Positions 1 through 5,478 are shown, numbered from the stretch's first letter. The stretch is 9,652 nt of DNA from Maricaulis sp042095695 (GCA_042095695.1 JBELMP010000100.1:1-9652); one strand, 5' to 3'. Made by a program: numbers and translations. The notes: generated from the sequence alone by a model not told the origin.

Positions 1-523
1 AGCCCCCCACGAATTTGGCGATCCGCGTGCCCAGCTTCATGAGCTTGATCAGCGTGCCCTGAGGCAATTTGCGGACCTGACCATACCAGTCGGTCAGATT
101 GGTCACGAAATCCTCCATCCGCTTAAGGCGCTCTGCCGCCGCGGCCGGCGTATCCGGGTCCGATTCCGCGTGCGCCGCGCATTCCCGCAGGATCGCGAGA
201 GTGGGATCAATCTCTCTTTGTTTCCGGGCCTCGGCGATGGCCATCAACATGTCCCAGGGCTCATGGGTCGCCACAAAATGATCGCGCCGATCGCCCATTT
301 TATGCTCGAGCGTGACCAGTCCCAGCGTCTGCAATTCCTTGAGTGAATTTGATACATTCGACCTGGCGATCTTCAGCGTATCGGTGATCTCCTCGGCATG
401 CAGGGGCTCATCCGCGAGATAGAGCAAGGCGTGGATCTGGGCGATGGACCGATTGACGCCCCAGCGCGCGCCCATCTCACCCCAATGGAGGACAAATCTC
501 TGCATGGGTCCGGATAGATACAT
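1..523 (-). CDS. GbsR/MarR family transcriptional regulator (C-terminus cut off by window edge)
   Basis: Reading the minus strand from ATG at 523 gives about 174 codons with no stop, so the gene continues beyond position 1. It begins MYLSGPMQRFVLHWGEMG and has a winged helix-turn-helix at about residues 25-90. The recognition-helix region is ARSNVSNSLKELQTLGLV, followed by a basic wing (HKMGDRRDHF). A C-terminal helical segment includes MEDFVTNLTDWYGQV. This layout is typical of the GbsR/MarR-like (COG1510) regulators, which are dimeric DNA-binding repressors; the ligand is unknown here. The start is supported by GAGG five bases upstream of the ATG. A second Met at codon 7 has no comparable site. 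A near-consensus promoter with a perfect palindrome lies directly upstream, so autoregulation is likely. Family is fairly sure; target genes are not visible in the window. Confidence 0.85.
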   Translation of the reverse strand, partial: MYLSGPMQRFVLHWGEMGARWGVNRSIAQIHALLYLADEPLHAEEITDTLKIARSNVSNSLKELQTLGLVTLEHKMGDRRDHFVATHEPWDMLMAIAEARKQREIDPTLAILRECAAHAESDPDTPAAAAERLKRMEDFVTNLTDWYGQVRKLPQGTLIKLMKLGTRIAKFVGG

Positions 524-535
524 TTTTTCCTCTAT

Positions 536-551
536 TTCTGTATTTACAGAA
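536..551. promoter_or_regulatory. Perfect 16-bp palindrome, probable autoregulatory operator
   Basis: TTCTGTATTTACAGAA is a perfect inverted repeat: 7-bp arms TTCTGTA/TACAGAA around a central TT. It starts four bases downstream of the -10 hexamer of the divergent regulator gene and covers the predicted transcription start. A dimeric winged-helix protein bound there would block initiation. The regulator encoded directly downstream is the obvious candidate. The palindrome is seen directly; the ligand protein is inferred. Confidence 0.6.
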
Positions 552-555
552 CTAA

Positions 556-584
556 CTTATATAGCACGATCCTTCCCCTGACAA
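556..584 (-). promoter_or_regulatory. Sigma-70-type promoter of the GbsR/MarR-like gene
   Basis: On the minus strand TTGTCA (579-584) is followed after exactly 17 bases by TATAAG (556-561). Each hexamer matches the housekeeping consensus at 5 of 6 positions. The predicted start is near 549, giving a leader of about 26 nt before the ATG at 523. It is the best housekeeping promoter match on the left side of the window. Read by eye; no transcript data. Confidence 0.7.
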
Positions 585-595
585 ACCGCTCGTTG

Positions 596-611
596 CCGGG
601 GCTGGCCCCGG
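596..611. repeat. GC-rich inverted repeat in the intergenic region before the hybrid kinase
   Basis: CCGGGGC-TG-GCCCCGG is a perfect 7-bp-arm palindrome in the 167-bp region between the divergent regulator and kinase genes. As RNA it would fold with a 6-bp stem and CUGG loop. A T6 tract (621-626) follows only after a further nine GC-rich bases, so it is not a standard terminator. It could be a leader structure for the kinase transcript or a protein-binding site. I found no convincing housekeeping promoter for the kinase in this region. Confidence 0.3.
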
Positions 612-690
612 TGAGCGCGCTTTTTTCTGGGCGGCCAGGACGAATCTGCGTTAATTCTACGCTTGATGAGCCGGTCTGGGTGTTGGTCTT

Positions 691-2763
691 ATGTCGTCAT
701 CTGACATTTCCTCCGCAAGCGATGCCTGCGCGAGAGCGCATCTTCAAGACATTGCCTTGCAGTTGATCGCCACGCCAGAGGCGGATTACCTCTCGCAATT
801 CGTTCGCGTTGCCGGCGAGGTCATCGGGGCGCAACTCGTGCTCGTAAGCCGCATCTTTGGACGGGACGCACCCGTCACAGCCTATGCGATATATGATTCC
901 AGCGGACAGGCGACTGAATATGAGCACCCGCTCAGCGGAACCCCCTGCGAACAGGTATTCGATGGTCTCAAGCCCTTCATTCGGACCGAGGGTCTGAAAT
1001 CATGTTTTCCCGAAGATACTGATCTACAAGCCTTCGATCTCGATGCTTATGTCGGAATGCCGTTGAATCATGAAAACGGAGAGTGCTTCGGCCTGATCGC
1101 GGCGCTATGGAGCGCGCCCCCCACGCACCCCGAGGCCGTGCTGAAGATCTTCGAAGCCGTGGAGCCCCGGCTTATCGCTGGGGTCGAGCTCATCGACAAG
1201 CAACGTCAGGAGACGCAACGCCTCGCATCGGAGCTGGAAGTCATTTCCAATCGAATGGAAGTGGCCGTGAAAAGCTCTGAGATCGGGATCTGGGAGTATG
1301 ATATCGAACAGCAGTCGATGGATTGGGACGATCGTATGCACGCGCTCTACGGGCGTACGCCGGGTACGATCGTGGCATACTCAGACTGGACGAATGCAGT
1401 CCACCCGGATGATCGAGCAAGGGCTGAGTCCGATGTTGAAACAGCTCTCGATAGGCGGACCGATTTTCATTCCGAATTTCGAATTATTCGGCCGGATGGC
1501 GAAGTTCGGCATATCCGGGCCAGCGGCAGGCCTATCACGCTGTCCCCCAACATGTCCCGCCTCATCGGCTGCAATATCGATATAACTGAGGATGTTCTCA
1601 AAAATCAGGAACTTGTAGAAAAACGCGAAGCGGCTGACGCGGCCAATGTCGCAAAATCACAATTCCTCGCCAATATGAGTCATGAAATTCGCACGCCGCT
1701 CAATGGCGTGCTCGGCATGGCGCAACTTATGTCGCGGACGGATTTGTCAGAACGCCAGAGCCGTTTTCTGACAACAATATTGAGCTCTGGCGAAACACTT
1801 CTGTCATTGATCGACGATGTGCTCGATTTATCCAGAATCGAAAGCGCCGCCCTCACGCTCAATCCGCAGCCCTTTTCCCTAGAAGAACTTCTAAACTCTA
1901 CCATCGCAGCAACGTCCGGGCTGGCAGCTGAAAAAGGTCTCGCTTTAAACCTGAAGCTTGGGAACGGGCTGGATGGCTATCGTCTTGGTGACGCCAAGCG
2001 ACTGCGGCAAATCATCTATAATCTGCTCGGTAATGGCGTGAAGTTCACCGATTCGGGCGAAGTCCGGCTGGTCGTGAACCCAGCGGATGGGGATCGCGTC
2101 CGGTTTGATGTGGTCGATACCGGCATCGGTGTTCCAGAACATGCGGAGGACCTGTTATTCCATCGCTTCGCCCAAGCGGATACATCGAACACGAGAGAGT
2201 ATGGCGGCGCCGGGCTTGGACTGTCGATAAGCTGGGAACTGGTTGAGCTTTTTGGCGGAGAGATAGGTTTCACCCGCAATGAGGACCGGGGCACTACCTT
2301 CTGGTTCATTATTCCCCTTCCGTTAGCTGCCAATCCTCCCGAGGCGGCCTGTCCGGATCCCGCGACTGCAAACCGTATCGCAGGCCTGCCGGGCAAGGAG
2401 AAAACCGTATTGGTCGCCGAAGATATCGAGCACAACCGCGACCTCCTGGTCGAGGCGCTAACGAACGAAGGGTATGTTGTACGCACCGCCGAGAATGGTG
2501 CTATTGCCCTGGATATCTGGCGAAAGGATCATCTCGACGCGATCCTCCTAGATCTTCAAATGCCGGTGATGTCTGGCGAGGAAGTAATCTCGGCGATCCG
2601 GCGGAGCACCGGCGACAACACGGATGTTCCGATCCTCGCTGTTACAGCCGACGCGGCGCGCGCCACCCAGGAAAGAATAACTGCAATGGGGGCGGATGAA
2701 TATTTTAGTAAACCAGTCGACTTGAGCACATTGCTGACAACGCTAGAGTCGAGGCTCGTTTAA
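691..2763 (+). CDS. Hybrid sensor histidine kinase (GAF-PAS-HisKA-HATPase-REC)
   Basis: The 690-residue protein has no transmembrane segment or signal peptide, so it is a cytoplasmic sensor. Residues about 15-170 look like a GAF domain (TPCEQV, YVGMPL). Residues 185-303 are a PAS_3-type domain (GIWEYD, AVHPDDR, FRIIRPDGEVRHI). HisKA carries the phospho-accepting H331 in SHEIRTPLNG. The ATPase domain has N444 and N448 in the N box, D476-G480 (DTGIG), and GGAGLG at 505-510. A C-terminal receiver (572-690) has E577/D578, phospho-acceptor D621, T652 and K674. All key residues for autophosphorylation and an internal His-to-Asp relay are present. ATG 691 is forced by in-frame TGA TGA codons shortly upstream; no clear Shine-Dalgarno precedes it. 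The stand-alone receiver gene 16 bp downstream is its likely partner. The signal sensed cannot be read from sequence. Confidence 0.93.
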   Translation: MSSSDISSASDACARAHLQDIALQLIATPEADYLSQFVRVAGEVIGAQLVLVSRIFGRDAPVTAYAIYDSSGQATEYEHPLSGTPCEQVFDGLKPFIRTEGLKSCFPEDTDLQAFDLDAYVGMPLNHENGECFGLIAALWSAPPTHPEAVLKIFEAVEPRLIAGVELIDKQRQETQRLASELEVISNRMEVAVKSSEIGIWEYDIEQQSMDWDDRMHALYGRTPGTIVAYSDWTNAVHPDDRARAESDVETALDRRTDFHSEFRIIRPDGEVRHIRASGRPITLSPNMSRLIGCNIDITEDVLKNQELVEKREAADAANVAKSQFLANMSHEIRTPLNGVLGMAQLMSRTDLSERQSRFLTTILSSGETLLSLIDDVLDLSRIESAALTLNPQPFSLEELLNSTIAATSGLAAEKGLALNLKLGNGLDGYRLGDAKRLRQIIYNLLGNGVKFTDSGEVRLVVNPADGDRVRFDVVDTGIGVPEHAEDLLFHRFAQADTSNTREYGGAGLGLSISWELVELFGGEIGFTRNEDRGTTFWFIIPLPLAANPPEAACPDPATANRIAGLPGKEKTVLVAEDIEHNRDLLVEALTNEGYVVRTAENGAIALDIWRKDHLDAILLDLQMPVMSGEEVISAIRRSTGDNTDVPILAVTADAARATQERITAMGADEYFSKPVDLSTLLTTLESRLV

Positions 2764-2779
2764 TGCTGAAGGATTCGTT

Positions 2780-3157
2780 TTGGCGAGCTTTATCATCGCC
2801 GTTGTCGATGACGACCCGGTCGAACATTTTCTCATCACCGAGATGACGGCGGACCTTCCCATGGCCATCGACGTCGTGTGCTTTCACACGCTTGAGGCTT
2901 TCTTGCAGGCTGAGCCGCAGCGCTTCAGCCATGTCTTTCTCGATCGTCGCCTGCCACCGCATAGCGAATACACGGATACCTTGCCGCAAATCGCGGCGAC
3001 CGAGTTTTCCGGCGAAGTTATCTTGATGACGGCTCATGATCCCGGGCTCGATACCGGAGAGTACGGGTTGACGGTTACGGGGCCGGTCGACAAGCTGGAC
3101 CTGATCAAACCGGAAATCTTTGGCGCCATTCTGGAAGGCCATTATCTGGCCGCCTAG
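2780..3157 (+). CDS. Single-domain response regulator (receiver only)
   Basis: This 125-residue protein is a bare receiver domain with no DNA-binding or enzymatic output domain. It shows the acidic cluster D10-D12 (VVDDDP), predicted phospho-acceptor D55 (HVFLDRRLP) and T84 (ILMTAHD). The usual Lys-Pro motif is diverged; K105 in GPVDKLD is the probable conserved lysine. The start is TTG at 2780, supported by GAAGGA (2768-2773) with a 6-base spacer and by the absence of any other in-frame start before the acidic cluster. It lies 16 bp after the hybrid kinase stop and is almost certainly co-transcribed. It is probably a shuttle, sink or allosteric partner in the relay. Its stop codon overlaps the stop of the convergent oxyR by four bases. 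Confidence 0.85.
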   Translation: MASFIIAVVDDDPVEHFLITEMTADLPMAIDVVCFHTLEAFLQAEPQRFSHVFLDRRLPPHSEYTDTLPQIAATEFSGEVILMTAHDPGLDTGEYGLTVTGPVDKLDLIKPEIFGAILEGHYLAA

Positions 3158-4050
3158 CTCACCAGGAGCGAGCGAATGGATTCGCCAATCACCTGGGCCT
3201 CATCAGCGCGCGCGGACCCGCGGCGCCAGGCAATCCCGATTTCTCGCCCGATCACAGACGGATTGAACGGGCGCACCACAAGATCCAGCTGATCCACGAG
3301 GCCGCGCTCGACAGCAAGCCGCGGGACCAGGGTTACGCCGAGTTCAGATCGTACCATTTGCACCAGCGTATGGAGGCTGGTGGCAGCGAAATCCGAGCGC
3401 GCCTTTCCGGCTGCACAGGCCGAAAGGACATGGTCGCGCAGGCAATGGCCATCCTCCAGCAAGAGCATGGCCTCCGCCGCCAGATCCGACGCGGCAAGAT
3501 TGGGCTTCTCCGCGAGGGCATGCCCGGGCGAGCAGCACAACAGGAATTCATCAATCCCCAGCGACCGGGTTTCAATCATCGCCGCTTCATAGGGCAGGGC
3601 GATCAGAGCCGCGTCGAGGCGCCGCTCGCGCAGGGAGTCCATCAAGCGTTCTGTCAGATCCTCGCGCAGATAAAGCTGCAGATCAGAATAGGATTTGCGC
3701 AGCACCGGCAGGACTTGCGGCAGCAGGAAAGGCGCAATGGTCGGGATCACGCCCAGCTTGAACGGACCACTTAACGGCTCGCCCGCTGCCTGCGCGGCAG
3801 TCACAAGATCCTCTGCCTCGGTCATTACCGTGCGCGCACGCTGCAACACGGTCTCGCCGGCCGGGGTCAGCACGGCACCGCGTGCGCCACGTTCGACCAG
3901 CAGGACGCACAGCGTGGTCTCAAGCTCCTTGATTGCTGCACTCAAGGTTGGCTGGGTCACATGCGCGGCTTCGGCGGCACGACTGAAACTGCCATGTTCT
4001 GCAAGGGCAATCAGGAATTGAAGCTGGCGGAGGGTCGGTAGCGGAGTCAT
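3154..4050 (-). CDS. oxyR: Hydrogen-peroxide-sensing LysR-type regulator OxyR
   Basis: The 298-residue protein has an N-terminal LysR helix-turn-helix (about 5-65; SFSRAAEAAHVTQPTLSAAI) and a substrate-binding-type regulatory domain (about 92-298). EDGHCLRDH places C203 with a second cysteine at C212 (SACAAG). Their 9-residue spacing matches the redox pair C199/C208 of Escherichia coli OxyR, which form a disulfide on peroxide exposure and switch on transcription. The downstream ATSLHTLVQMV and TLVPRLAV segments are also typical of OxyR. It is transcribed divergently from ahpC-ahpD, the classical target, with an OxyR-type box between them. The ATG has no recognisable Shine-Dalgarno, and a -10-like TATTCT lies five bases upstream, so a leaderless transcript is possible. 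Assignment is confident; target regulation is inferred. Confidence 0.93.
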   Translation of the reverse strand: MTPLPTLRQLQFLIALAEHGSFSRAAEAAHVTQPTLSAAIKELETTLCVLLVERGARGAVLTPAGETVLQRARTVMTEAEDLVTAAQAAGEPLSGPFKLGVIPTIAPFLLPQVLPVLRKSYSDLQLYLREDLTERLMDSLRERRLDAALIALPYEAAMIETRSLGIDEFLLCCSPGHALAEKPNLAASDLAAEAMLLLEDGHCLRDHVLSACAAGKARSDFAATSLHTLVQMVRSELGVTLVPRLAVERGLVDQLDLVVRPFNPSVIGREIGIAWRRGSARADEAQVIGESIRSLLVS

Positions 4051-4053
4051 GCT

Positions 4054-4068
4054 ATAGAATATGCCTAT
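4054..4068. promoter_or_regulatory. OxyR-type binding box (ATAG-N7-CTAT)
   Basis: ATAGAATATGCCTAT matches the OxyR dyad module ATAG-N7-CTAT and contains the general LysR T-N11-A motif (T4055, A4067). It lies 4-18 bases upstream of the oxyR ATG, where bound OxyR would repress its own gene, and about 110 bases upstream of ahpC. A second module at the canonical 7-base spacing toward ahpC is poorly conserved (CAAA...CCAT, 4076-4090). Sequence match is direct; occupancy is inferred. Confidence 0.7.
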
Positions 4069-4070
4069 AA

Positions 4071-4176
4071 TTCAGCAAAAAACAATCCATTTGCTTTATT
4101 TCATCTCAGACCTCATATCCCGCTCGTCTGAACTGGCCGGGCGATTCTCGCACCGGTTCTTAATTTGGAGATAGAC
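4071..4176 (+). promoter_or_regulatory. ahpC promoter and structured leader
   Basis: A possible promoter is TTCAGC (4071-4076) with TTTATT (4095-4100), 18 bases apart and just downstream of the OxyR box, as expected for an activated promoter with a weak -35. An alternative is TTGCTT (4091-4096) with CATATC (4114-4119). The leader can fold TCAGAC (4106-4111) with GTCTGA (4126-4131), or GAACTGG (4130-4136) with CCGGTTC (4153-4159) plus an inner GCG/CGC. The two hairpins share two bases. The second ends seven bases before GGAG (4167-4170), the ahpC ribosome-binding site. Exact promoter is uncertain. Confidence 0.35.
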
Positions 4177-4728
4177 ATGCTGGGAATTGGCGAAAAACTG
4201 CCTGAGTTTGAAATTGTTGGCGTAAAGCCGGGCTTTAATGCCCATGAGGAAAACGGCGAGTCCGCATTTGAAGCCGTCAACCAGGACAGCTTTGACGGCA
4301 AGTGGAAAGTGATCTTCTTCTATCCGAAGGATTTCACCTTCGTCTGCCCGACCGAGATCGTGGCTTTCGCCAATCTGAACGAAGAGTTCGCCGACCGCGA
4401 TGCGGTCGTCCTTGGCGGCTCCTCCGACAATGAATTCTGCAAGCTGGCCTGGCGCCGCGAGCACCCGGATCTCGACAAGCTGGGCATGTGGCAGTTTGCC
4501 GATACGACCGGTTCCCTGATCGATGCGCTGGGCGTTCGCTCGGAAGAGGGCGTTGCTCTGCGCGCGACCTTCGTTGTCGATCCGCACAATGTGATCCAGC
4601 ACGTCTATGTCACCAATCTCAATGTCGGCCGGAATCCGGAAGACACGCTGCGTGTCCTGGACGCGCTGCAGACCGACGAGCTGTGCCCGTGTAACCGCCC
4701 GGTCGGTGGTGAAGTCATCGCTGCATAA
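4177..4728 (+). CDS. ahpC: Alkyl hydroperoxide reductase AhpC (2-Cys peroxiredoxin, AhpD-coupled type)
   Basis: This 183-residue thioredoxin-fold peroxidase reduces hydrogen peroxide, organic hydroperoxides and probably peroxynitrite in the cytoplasm. The active-site motif P50-T54-C57 (PKDFTFVCPTE) holds the peroxidatic cysteine, with R129 as the likely catalytic arginine. C170 and C172 in ELCPCNR are the C-terminal resolving cysteines. The 113- and 115-residue spacings from C57 equal those of C61, C174 and C176 in Mycobacterium tuberculosis AhpC, which is reduced by AhpD. C88 is additional. ATG 4177 is chosen because GGAG sits six bases upstream; a TTG at 4165 in frame has no such site. It is the first gene of the ahpC-ahpD unit and is probably activated by OxyR under peroxide stress. 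Confidence 0.96.
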   Translation: MLGIGEKLPEFEIVGVKPGFNAHEENGESAFEAVNQDSFDGKWKVIFFYPKDFTFVCPTEIVAFANLNEEFADRDAVVLGGSSDNEFCKLAWRREHPDLDKLGMWQFADTTGSLIDALGVRSEEGVALRATFVVDPHNVIQHVYVTNLNVGRNPEDTLRVLDALQTDELCPCNRPVGGEVIAA

Positions 4729-4740
4729 GCGATTGCCCAT

Positions 4741-4758
4741 CTGCCGCACCAGCGGCAG
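4741..4758 (+). repeat. Small perfect hairpin after ahpC
   Basis: CTGCCGC-ACCA-GCGGCAG is a perfect 7-bp stem with a 4-base loop, starting 13 bases after the ahpC stop and six bases before the larger terminator-like hairpin. It has no T tract of its own. It may protect the ahpC 3' end after processing. Confidence 0.45.
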
Positions 4759-4763
4759 CTGAG

Positions 4764-4817
4764 ATCTTGCAGTCGGACGTCTCCCCCCGGCCGTCCGGCT
4801 GCAAGATTTGTCTTTTC
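4764..4817 (+). terminator. Intrinsic terminator or attenuator between ahpC and ahpD
   Basis: Left arm 4764-4779 (ATCTTGCAGTCGGACG) pairs with right arm 4792-4807 over 16 bp with a single G-U wobble; the loop is 12 bases. The tail TTTGTCTTTT is T-rich but interrupted. This is the strongest hairpin seen in the window. Because ahpD follows on the same strand with no clear promoter of its own, the hairpin probably gives partial termination and more AhpC than AhpD. Full termination with a separate ahpD promoter is the alternative. Confidence 0.75.
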
Positions 4818-4845
4818 TGGCCCGCCTTATTCAGGAGCCCCCGAA

Positions 4846-5367
4846 ATGAGTATTGATGCGCTGAAGAACCGCCTTCCCGACTACGCGAAGGATCTGAAAC
4901 TGAATCTGTCCTCCCTGGCCCGTGAAACCGAGCTCGACGATCAGAAGAAATGGGGCACATTTCTCGCCTCCGCCCATGCTGTCGGCCAGAAAGACGTGCT
5001 GGATGCGATTGCCGCAGAGGCTGAGGCCCATCTGTCCGAGGACGCCAAAACCGCGGCCAAGGCAGCGTCTGCGATCATGGGCATGAATAATGTCTATTAC
5101 CGCTTCGCCCACCTCGTATCGAACAAGGAATATGCCACCCTCCCGGCAAAGCTGCGGATGAATGTGATTGGCGCCCCGGGCGTCGACAAGGCTGATTTCG
5201 AACTCTGGTCGATGGCCGTCTCGGCCATTAATGGCTGCGGCATGTGCATGGATGCTCATGAGGCCGAGCTACGCAAGCATGGCGTGACCGCGACCCAGGT
5301 CCAGGCGGCTGTCAGGATCGGCGCCGTGATAAATGCCATTGCTCATGTGATTGCTTCTGAAGGCTAA
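4846..5367 (+). CDS. ahpD: Alkyl hydroperoxide reductase AhpD (carboxymuconolactone decarboxylase fold)
   Basis: The 173-residue all-helical protein carries the redox motif C131-G-M-C134 in INGCGMCMDAHE, with E119 and H138. These sit one residue off the catalytic E118, C130, C133 and H137 of Mycobacterium tuberculosis AhpD. There the protein passes electrons from the dihydrolipoamide of 2-oxoacid dehydrogenase complexes (through Lpd) to AhpC. Length matches the family. AGGAG (4833-4837) lies eight bases before the ATG. It follows ahpC after 117 bp that contain a terminator-like hairpin, so its expression is probably lower than that of ahpC. No ahpF is present in the window, in line with AhpD being the AhpC reductant. 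Cytoplasmic, no signal peptide. Confidence 0.96.
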   Translation: MSIDALKNRLPDYAKDLKLNLSSLARETELDDQKKWGTFLASAHAVGQKDVLDAIAAEAEAHLSEDAKTAAKAASAIMGMNNVYYRFAHLVSNKEYATLPAKLRMNVIGAPGVDKADFELWSMAVSAINGCGMCMDAHEAELRKHGVTATQVQAAVRIGAVINAIAHVIASEG

Positions 5368-5375
5368 AATCCTGC

Positions 5376-5403
5376 TTTCGTAATTTCACGAAAACGTCGT
5401 AAT
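5376..5403. repeat. Small inverted and direct repeats after ahpD
   Basis: TTTCGT (5376-5381) and ACGAAA (5388-5393) form a 6-bp inverted repeat with a 6-base spacer. TCGTAAT occurs twice, at 5378-5384 and 5397-5403, offset by 19 bases or roughly two helical turns on the same face. No T tract follows, so this is not a convincing ahpD terminator. It could be a protein-binding region beside the DnaA-type boxes. Confidence 0.3.
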
Positions 5404-5404
5404 G

Positions 5405-5431
5405 TGTGGATAATTCAGTGATTTATCCACA
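5405..5431. promoter_or_regulatory. Two perfect DnaA-box 9-mers in inverted orientation
   Basis: TGTGGATAA (5405-5413) and TTATCCACA (5423-5431) are exact inverted copies separated by nine bases. TTATCCACA is the high-affinity DnaA box consensus. The spacer is itself partly dyadic (TCA-G-TGA), so the whole 27-bp element is an almost perfect palindrome. The right box ends two bases before the predicted -35 of the next gene, so DnaA or another dimeric protein bound here would contact RNA polymerase. Two boxes are too few to call an origin. The identity of the binding protein is inferred. Confidence 0.55.
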
Positions 5432-5433
5432 TG

Positions 5434-5461
5434 TTGCTAACTTGTTTTTGTTCCGTATAAT
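5434..5461 (+). promoter_or_regulatory. Promoter with perfect TATAAT, predicted to start on the ATG
   Basis: TTGCTA (5434-5439, 4 of 6) is followed after 16 bases by a perfect TATAAT (5456-5461). With normal discriminator length the transcript would begin at about 5468, which is the A of the start codon of the next gene. That predicts a leaderless mRNA, and indeed no clear Shine-Dalgarno is present. Confidence 0.65.
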
Positions 5462-5478
5462 GAGCGTATGTCGCTCAT
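5460..5478. promoter_or_regulatory. 19-bp inverted repeat over the start site, possible operator
   Basis: ATGAGCGTATGTCGCTCAT has perfect 7-bp arms around TATGT. It overlaps the end of the -10 hexamer, the predicted transcription start and the start codon. A repressor bound here would block initiation. In the RNA the 5' arm would be lost if transcription starts at 5468, which favours a DNA operator over an RNA hairpin. Confidence 0.4.

Noticed and set aside
2016..2486. 156-codon open frame on the minus strand inside the kinase gene
   Set aside because: It lies opposite the conserved ATPase and receiver motifs, has low-complexity Ser/Arg-rich composition and no ribosome-binding site; it is a shadow frame.
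2763..2846. ATG overlapping the kinase stop (TAATG) as start of the response regulator
   Set aside because: It is in a different frame and reaches a stop after about 27 codons; the receiver frame needs TTG 2780.
3358..3774. 138-codon plus-strand frame opposite oxyR
   Set aside because: It mirrors well-conserved OxyR coding sequence and shows no domain or start signal; antisense shadow.
4076..4090. Second canonical OxyR module next to 4054-4068
   Set aside because: At the correct spacing the bases are CAAA and CCAT, matching ATAG and CTAT at only four of eight positions.
4165..4176. Upstream TTG start for ahpC
   Set aside because: The Shine-Dalgarno GGAG (4167-4170) lies inside that extension and is well placed for ATG 4177, which also gives the usual N-terminus.
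5405..5450. Intrinsic terminator for ahpD formed by the 27-bp palindrome
   Set aside because: The stem is AT-rich and the T-rich stretch begins only about 12 bases after it; exact DnaA consensus arms and the adjoining promoter fit a DNA-binding site better.
5431..5454. EcfG-type general stress promoter (GGAAC-N16/17-CGTT) on the minus strand
   Set aside because: GGAAC is present at 5450-5454 but no CGTT occurs at the required distance, and no minus-strand gene starts there.
5405..5461. Chromosomal replication origin
   Set aside because: Only two DnaA boxes, no further box cluster and no typical origin genes (dnaA, hemE, parAB, gidA) are in the window, so it cannot be called an origin.
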